DNA from: Lentisphaeria bacterium
GTDB lineage: Bacteria > Verrucomicrobiota > Lentisphaeria > Victivallales > Victivallaceae
DNA length: 19,652 nt
Assembly (NCBI GenBank): GCA_900768515.1
Contig: CAAGDG010000032.1
Span: 1-19,652, forward strand
Reading direction: 5' to 3'
The notes under the pieces: model-generated
Told to the model about the DNA's origin: nothing
What the model saw: only the letters and a program-made list of their open reading frames with translations
Database searches by the model: none
Shown here: piece after piece, positions 14,653-19,652 of the stretch
How positions within the stretch are numbered: the first letter of the stretch is position 1
Layout: each line of letters opens with the position of its first letter
Position numbers and translations under genes: made by a program

Positions 14653-16731
14653 TTACGCTTTCAGACGGCCGAAAATATTGCCGTACTTCTGTTCGTTCAG
14701 CGCTTCGATGTAGGCGCTGATCTTGGTCTGGGTGCTGCAGGGATCGATGGTCGGATCGACGCAGTCGCCATCCAGCACCAGCAGCGGAACCGCCGCCTTA
14801 TTCAGTTCTTCGGAAAGATGCTTGACAAACGAACTGTCCGACATCGAACAGCGGCCGAAGCCGTGATTGTACAGAATGCAGCCGTTGAAATGCACCTTCG
14901 GCGCATTCTCGACGATCGACTTGACCCGCAGCGCCGGATCCATGAAACCGGTCGTCAGCAGCTTCTTCGCAAGCGACCGGTAGGGATCGGAGATGTCCAG
15001 CGGCTCCCAGCCGATGAAGTTGACCTCCTCGAACACGATCGGCGCCCGGCAGTCCAGCTCGATGAAATCCAGCAGCGCCCGGTCGTAGAAGGGCGGCAGG
15101 TGCAGCCAGAGCAGCCGATGCGTATCCTCCAGCTTGACGGTGTCGCCGATCTCCTCCCGGATCCGAAGCAGTTCCTCGTAAAGCTGCTTCTGGATCTGCG
15201 TCAATTCGGGCCGCCCCCACAGCTGGCTGAAGATCGTGGCGAAGTAGATCGCCTGCCCCCCCCGGATCAGCGGCGGGCTGTCGTTGCGCAATTGATTGCA
15301 GAGCAATGAATAATGGCGGGCTTCGTTGGAGTGCTCGCAAGCCTCGCGCAACCGGGCCGGATCCATCCGGAGTCCGAGTGCCTTCTCCATCAGCCGCACC
15401 GAATGCTCCAGCTCCTCGGCCAGGTGTTCAATCGAGAGCGGATCGTCGCCGACCGCCGGGGTCTGCAACGAGAAGAAGTTGCGTTCGATTCCGCAGCTGC
15501 GGGCGATGTCCCGGAAAATCCGCTCCCCCTGCTGGCAGGGCTGCGAGGTCGAAACCGCAAATGCCGCCTTCGGCAGTTCCACTCCCTCCAGCACCCGCAG
15601 GAAGGAACAGGTCTCCCCGGTGAACCCCTTGCAGGCCGCCTTGTCGAACGCCCTCTTCACCTTGTGGGGACTGCGCGCAAAAAGCGCGGCATAGGTCTCC
15701 AACGTCAGGGAGCGGGCGCCGAGCGCATTCAGAATCTCGGTCGGGAAGAAGAGGTTGCGCCAGACCAGCGGTGCGGTGCCGTGCCCGAGAAAGTCCTTCC
15801 GGGTCGCCTTGGCGCGCAGGTTGATCGACTCCAGCCGGCGCTCCGGCGGCGGCTGCCCGACCGTCGTGTCGAGCTTGCCCTTGAGCATGGTGAACTGCCG
15901 CGCCAGGCAGGCGGCGCCGAGCGCCCCCATCACCCCGTGCAGTTCCGGAATCACGATGTTGTTGCCGGTGATCTGTTTGAGATAGTAGGCCACCGCCCGA
16001 TTGTAGGCGACGCCGCCCTGGAAAATGATGTCCCCCCGGTAACCGAGGAAGAGCTGACCGACCCCCGACATGATCGTACGGGCCTGCGCCCGGCAGGCGC
16101 CGCCGATGATGTCGCTCATCGGAAAACGGTTTTTGAACTTGTTGATGCTGGTGGCGGAGAGCACCGCGCAGACCGAGGAGAACTCCAGGTCGCTGTCGTA
16201 GTTGGCGCGCTCGGCCATCTCTTCGACCGGAACATTGAGCTTGGCCGCCACGCTGTCCAGAAAGGCGCCGGTGCCGGCGGCGCAGATGCCGCTCATCTTA
16301 TAGTTCCACATCTGCATCGCCTCGTTGAAAACCATCGCCTTGCTGTCCTGCCCGCCGACGTCGAGAATCGCGCGGCAGTCGGGGAAGTAGTGGCGGGCTC
16401 CCGCGACGTGGGCGGTCACTTCGCTTACCCGGAAATCATAGGGCACAAAGTCGTGAGTGTCTTCGACGATCTGGCTGCCGGTGACCACCGTGCAGGTGAT
16501 TTCGCCGACGCCCTTGACGCCGGCATCCATCAGAAACTTGTCGACCGTCTGCCGGAGCTGGCCGAAATTGCAGGCGCCGCATTTGGCACAGACGCCGGTG
16601 CAACGGACCCGGCCGGAATCCACCGGTTTGGTCCGCCGGTAGAGCGCCTGCCGGATTTTACCGCGTTCATTCATCAATACCGCCTTAAACGTGGTCGAGC
16701 CGATATCGATGCCCAGAAAAAGAGCTTCCAT
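14653..16731 (-). CDS. Fused BcrA/HgdC-type activase and 2-hydroxyacyl-CoA dehydratase-like protein
   Basis: A 692-residue fusion. Residues about 1-285 are an ASKHA-fold activase: GIDIGSTTFKAVL (7-19), DVGGQDSKA (124-132), C150 in CAAGTGAFLD and C188 in SSVCAV (the two cysteines that bind the shared [4Fe-4S] cluster in HgdC), and QGGVAYN (238-244). Residues about 335-690 resemble the HgdB/BcrC dehydratase component, with cysteines in SQPCQQGE and at C618, C628, C657 and C665. In the family the activase uses ATP to fire low-potential electrons into the dehydratase cluster. Unusual is C44-x3-C48-x2-C51-x2-C54, an iron-sulfur-like motif added to the activase. ATG at 16731 fits the family start; ATG at 16821 is possible. 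Substrate unknown; a double-cubane reductase role is an alternative. It is first in its operon. Confidence 0.85.
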   Translation of the reverse strand: MEALFLGIDIGSTTFKAVLMNERGKIRQALYRRTKPVDSGRVRCTGVCAKCGACNFGQLRQTVDKFLMDAGVKGVGEITCTVVTGSQIVEDTHDFVPYDFRVSEVTAHVAGARHYFPDCRAILDVGGQDSKAMVFNEAMQMWNYKMSGICAAGTGAFLDSVAAKLNVPVEEMAERANYDSDLEFSSVCAVLSATSINKFKNRFPMSDIIGGACRAQARTIMSGVGQLFLGYRGDIIFQGGVAYNRAVAYYLKQITGNNIVIPELHGVMGALGAACLARQFTMLKGKLDTTVGQPPPERRLESINLRAKATRKDFLGHGTAPLVWRNLFFPTEILNALGARSLTLETYAALFARSPHKVKRAFDKAACKGFTGETCSFLRVLEGVELPKAAFAVSTSQPCQQGERIFRDIARSCGIERNFFSLQTPAVGDDPLSIEHLAEELEHSVRLMEKALGLRMDPARLREACEHSNEARHYSLLCNQLRNDSPPLIRGGQAIYFATIFSQLWGRPELTQIQKQLYEELLRIREEIGDTVKLEDTHRLLWLHLPPFYDRALLDFIELDCRAPIVFEEVNFIGWEPLDISDPYRSLAKKLLTTGFMDPALRVKSIVENAPKVHFNGCILYNHGFGRCSMSDSSFVKHLSEELNKAAVPLLVLDGDCVDPTIDPCSTQTKISAYIEALNEQKYGNIFGRLKA

Positions 16732-16840
16732 TCGAAAAAACCGTAGGTTCGCGCGGAATCCATGAGGAGGTGGCTGATCGCCGCAAATTCCCCCGCGTGA
16801 TCCGCATATTGTTTCTTTCATTCAGTAATTCGTAACTATT

Positions 16841-16870
16841 ACTATAACGCTTCACCCCGTTTTTTTCCAA
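16841..16870 (-). promoter_or_regulatory. Sigma-70 promoter for the dehydratase-cupin-lysA-tsaB operon
   Basis: Minus-strand TTGGAA (16870-16865) and TATAGT (16846-16841) are 18 bp apart. Transcription near 16834 would give a leader of about 100 nt to the ATG at 16731, or only 13 nt to the alternative ATG at 16821. Confidence 0.5.
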
Positions 16871-16889
16871 TTTTGACGGTGGAATAAAC

Positions 16890-16918
16890 TGGAAAAAAAA
16901 CGAAACAAAGACTATGTT
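16890..16918 (+). promoter_or_regulatory. Weak candidate promoter for the SNF2 helicase gene
   Basis: TGGAAA (16890-16895) and TATGTT (16913-16918) are 17 bp apart, each a 4-of-6 match. A better -35-like TTGACG at 16873-16878 has no -10 at a suitable distance. The region is AT-rich and divergent from the activase operon, so a promoter is expected here. Confidence 0.3.
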
Positions 16919-16947
16919 AATAAGCTATATCCGCTATGAGGAGGAGA

Positions 16948-19652
16948 ATGAAGAAAAGTTTCGAAGACAGATTGATTGAGCTCTCCGGTCCGGCTGAGCT
17001 CAAAACCGCCAAAGCCCTGCTCAAGGGCGGACGGCTCGCCGGCGCCTGGCGCGACCGGGAAGGCTGGCTGCGAGGTCGCTTCTCTCTGCCCGAGGGAATG
17101 ATTGAGTGCCGGGTCCGCACCGGAACCGATCCCTGTGCGTTCTGCTCCTGCCGCCGGCAGCCGGAAGAGAAACTCTGCGCGCATGCGATCGCGCTGATTC
17201 TCCATGCCGGGCGCTACAAGCTTCAGCTCTCCCACTCCGTGCAAGAGGAAGAGGCCAGCTACTATGGCGGACTCCGCCAGGAGAGTCTTCCCAAACTCGG
17301 AAACCGGGGAAACCGCCATCTGGCGTCTCTGTCGATCGACGCGATCTCGGCATTCCCGCATGTGCCGAGCAAGTGGGAAAATGCGGCGCTCGCGGTCAAA
17401 CTGCGCACCGCCGAACGCGAATACCTCGGCAATTTGAACAATCTTCGGCAGCTCTATTTCGACAAATCGCTGACCGTCACGCTCAAACTGGAACACTTCT
17501 CTCTGCACGAACAGCAGATTATCCGGTTCCTGGCGATCAACGGCGAGGCGGACAACTCCCAGATTCTGCTCAACTCCGAACTGACCGCCGAGTTCTTTCA
17601 CTGTCTCGTGGACTTCCCCCGCTTCTTCCGGGACGGCCGCCAGCTCAAGGTCCGCGGCGACTCCACTGAGGCGGTTCTGATCGTGGTCCCGGGCGGCCGG
17701 GCGCCGCAGATGTCCCCCGGGATCCGGGTGGCGGGCGAATCGGTGCTGTCGACCGCGGGAGCCAAGGTCATCACCGGCAAAGCCGGCTGCTGGATCGGGC
17801 GCGAGGGGGAATATTTCTTCGTTCCCGCCACCTGTGAGATCAGCTGGCTGCGGAACTTCTTCCGTTCCAGTGTGCAGGGGCCTCCGGCGGGAGAGGATTT
17901 CAGCGAGTTTCTGCGCCGCTTTCCGCTGCCGGTGGTCGAGCGCGACACCTTCGAAATTCACCGGAGAGACCCCGGACTGCTGCTCGGCGGGGAACTTGAG
18001 ACGCCGGAAGAGTTTCTGCTTCGGATCGATTATCTCTACCCCGCCGAGGAACGCATCGCCCGCCTTGCGCCCGGCACCGGCCGGCTGGTCCGCGAAAAAG
18101 ACCGTTTCTGGCGACGGGACGAGGCTTATGAACACGAGTTCGAAACCGGGCTGGAGATGTTCGGGTTCCGGCGGGAGGAGAACGCCTTCCGGCTCTCGGG
18201 CCGCGACCGGATCGGCACTTTTCTGGATCAGGCTCTGCCGGAATTCCTGGCCACCCGGCCGGGGATCGCCCTCTCCGGAAAGCTCGCAGCCGGACTGCGC
18301 GGTGCCGCCGGACTGCCGGAACTCCAGCTCCGCTGCCGCCTCGCGGAACGTCTCGACGACGGCTGGCGAATCCGGTATGAACTCTCCGGCGGCGGGATTC
18401 CCGCCGACTGGAAAAACTGCGCCGAAACCGTGAAATCCGGCAGCGGATTTCTGACCCTGCCGGAAGCCGGAATGGTCAAGATTCCGCCGGCGCTGCGCTC
18501 CTTTTTTCCGGCCGCCCCGCGGGCAATCCGCAAGCTGGATCCGGCCGGATGCAGCTTTGAAGTGCCGTTCTACGCGGCCGGGTACTTCACCTACCTGGTC
18601 CGCGAGATTCCGGGGGCGCTGATTCCGGAACTGGCGACCGGGCCGGAAACCGACGACGCCATGTTCAATTCCGCACCGGAATTCCGCTTTGAAGGAGAAC
18701 TGCGCAACTACCAGCGCGAAGGCGTGCAGTTTCTGCAGTACATGTGCGACCGGAACTTCAACGTGATCCTCGCGGACGAGATGGGGCTGGGCAAAACGGT
18801 CCAGCTGCTCGCGCTGCTGGCTTCGCGCAAAAGGCGGAACGATCCTCCCGCGCTGATCGTATGCCCCGCTTCCCTGACCGACAACTGGGCGCGCGAGGCC
18901 GCCCGGTTCGTGCCGGAATTCCGGGTCGCCGCCCCGCGGGACGGCGTGGAACGTGCCGAAATCTGGCGGGAACTGCCGAATTTCGACCTGGTGATCCTCT
19001 CCTACGCCGCTGCCCGGCTCTCGGCCGAGAAGCTGCGTCATACCTCTTTCAGCTTCCTGGTGCTGGACGAGGCGCAGCACATCAAAAATCCCGGCTCCTC
19101 CAACGCGAAGAACTGCAAGAACATCCATGCCCGCCACCGCCTGGTGCTGACCGGCACCCCGCTCGAAAACACCCCGGAGGACCTCTGGAGCATCTTCGAC
19201 TTCCTGCAGCCCGGCATGCTCGGTTCGCTCGCGGCCTTCCGCCGCACCTACGCCGACCTGCGGGAACACCCCCAACTGCAGCAGGACCTCGCGGTCCGGG
19301 TCGGCCCCTTCATCAAGCGCCGCACCAAAGCCGCGGTCGCCGCCGACCTTCCCCCGAAGCTGGAACGGGCGATCTACTGTGAAATGGAACCGGCCCAGCG
19401 CGCCCTCTACGAGGAGATCCGCGAAACCGGCCTCCGGGAACTGGCCGCATGCAAAACCGGCGACATCCGCAGCCATGCGACGATCTTCACCACGCTGCTG
19501 CGGCTGCGGCAGGTCTGCTGTCATCCGGCCCTGCTGCCGGATCACCGCGGCGACGGAGTGCCCTCCGCCAAGATGGAGTTGCTGCTCGAACTGCTGCACG
19601 AACATCTTGACAGCAACCACAAGGTTTTGATGTTCAGCCAGTTCACCAGCCT
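16948..19652 (+). CDS. SWIM zinc-finger SWI2/SNF2-family helicase, 3' partial
   Basis: The reading frame is open from ATG 16948 to the window edge, 901 codons, with no stop; the C-terminal helicase lobe is missing. An N-terminal SWIM zinc finger C66-S-C68-x8-C77-A-H79 is followed by about 500 residues of bacterial SNF2-associated sequence without motifs I can name. The first helicase lobe then begins near 590 with NYQREGVQFL. It has motif I ADEMGLGKT (609-617), ALIVCPASLTDNW, DEAQ (707-710) and LTGTPLEN (734-741). It ends at LMFSQFTS, the start of the second lobe. Such proteins use ATP to move along double-stranded DNA and are linked to DNA repair or transcription recycling. Overlapping AGGAGGAG precedes the start; an in-frame ATG at 16936 would contain it. 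Confidence 0.92.
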   Translation, partial: MKKSFEDRLIELSGPAELKTAKALLKGGRLAGAWRDREGWLRGRFSLPEGMIECRVRTGTDPCAFCSCRRQPEEKLCAHAIALILHAGRYKLQLSHSVQEEEASYYGGLRQESLPKLGNRGNRHLASLSIDAISAFPHVPSKWENAALAVKLRTAEREYLGNLNNLRQLYFDKSLTVTLKLEHFSLHEQQIIRFLAINGEADNSQILLNSELTAEFFHCLVDFPRFFRDGRQLKVRGDSTEAVLIVVPGGRAPQMSPGIRVAGESVLSTAGAKVITGKAGCWIGREGEYFFVPATCEISWLRNFFRSSVQGPPAGEDFSEFLRRFPLPVVERDTFEIHRRDPGLLLGGELETPEEFLLRIDYLYPAEERIARLAPGTGRLVREKDRFWRRDEAYEHEFETGLEMFGFRREENAFRLSGRDRIGTFLDQALPEFLATRPGIALSGKLAAGLRGAAGLPELQLRCRLAERLDDGWRIRYELSGGGIPADWKNCAETVKSGSGFLTLPEAGMVKIPPALRSFFPAAPRAIRKLDPAGCSFEVPFYAAGYFTYLVREIPGALIPELATGPETDDAMFNSAPEFRFEGELRNYQREGVQFLQYMCDRNFNVILADEMGLGKTVQLLALLASRKRRNDPPALIVCPASLTDNWAREAARFVPEFRVAAPRDGVERAEIWRELPNFDLVILSYAAARLSAEKLRHTSFSFLVLDEAQHIKNPGSSNAKNCKNIHARHRLVLTGTPLENTPEDLWSIFDFLQPGMLGSLAAFRRTYADLREHPQLQQDLAVRVGPFIKRRTKAAVAADLPPKLERAIYCEMEPAQRALYEEIRETGLRELAACKTGDIRSHATIFTTLLRLRQVCCHPALLPDHRGDGVPSAKMELLLELLHEHLDSNHKVLMFSQFTS

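Noticed and set aside
15313..16746. Plus-strand open frame of 477 codons opposite the dehydratase/activase fusion
   Set aside because: It is the antisense shadow of a well-supported gene and shows no domain or ribosome site.
16912..19620. Minus-strand open frame of 902 codons opposite the SNF2 helicase
   Set aside because: It is an antisense shadow caused by high GC at third codon positions. It has no recognisable motif, while the plus strand carries an unbroken SNF2 helicase with SWIM and helicase motifs.

Overview
This window reads as one GC-rich bacterial chromosome segment dominated by housekeeping genes packed into short, tightly spaced operons on both strands. Diaminopimelate decarboxylase implies meso-DAP metabolism and a Gram-negative-like cell. 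A fused 2-hydroxyacyl-CoA dehydratase/activase, an oxygen-sensitive family, suggests an anaerobe. The NtrC-type activator, RNase G with an insertion in its S1 domain, and small exported proteins of no recognised family fit a PVC-group bacterium such as Lentisphaerota/Victivallis. That placement is an inference from overall style and was not tested by alignment. There are no rRNA, tRNA, CRISPR, prophage or transposase genes.

Layout. (1) 1-252: two and a half copies of a ~100-bp tandem repeat rich in hairpins. The last copy runs into the 3' end of the first gene. (2) 234-4315, minus strand: fmt > RNase G > sigma-54-dependent response regulator, with gaps of 3 and 20 nt. (3) 4390-7588, plus strand: folK > small membrane coiled-coil protein > exported protein > CxxCxxCC protein > gmk > coaC. 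gmk and coaC overlap by 4 nt. (4) 7596-9688, minus strand: gatB > recO. (5) 9874-10506, plus strand: coaB, the other half of the usual CoaBC fusion, placed beyond gatB-recO. (6) 10490-16731, minus strand: a probable operon of dehydratase/activase fusion > cupin > lysA > tsaB > membrane-anchored protein, followed by holA with its own consensus-like promoter. (7) 16948 to the right edge, plus strand: an SWI2/SNF2-family helicase with an N-terminal SWIM zinc finger, cut off by the window end.

Functions cover translation (fmt, gatB, tsaB), RNA processing (rng), folate and coenzyme A synthesis (folK, coaC, coaB), nucleotide metabolism (gmk), replication and repair (holA, recO, SNF2 helicase) and lysine/peptidoglycan precursor supply (lysA). 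Recognisable -35/-10 pairs lie in the divergent or large gaps upstream of the membrane coiled-coil gene, gatB, coaB, holA and the activase. The points most worth a second look are the covarying hairpin repeat that encodes the tail of the response regulator, the split CoaB/CoaC, the four-cysteine motif added to the activase domain, an altered active site in FolK, and the overlapping divergent gatB/coaB promoters. I found no clear new multi-gene system.
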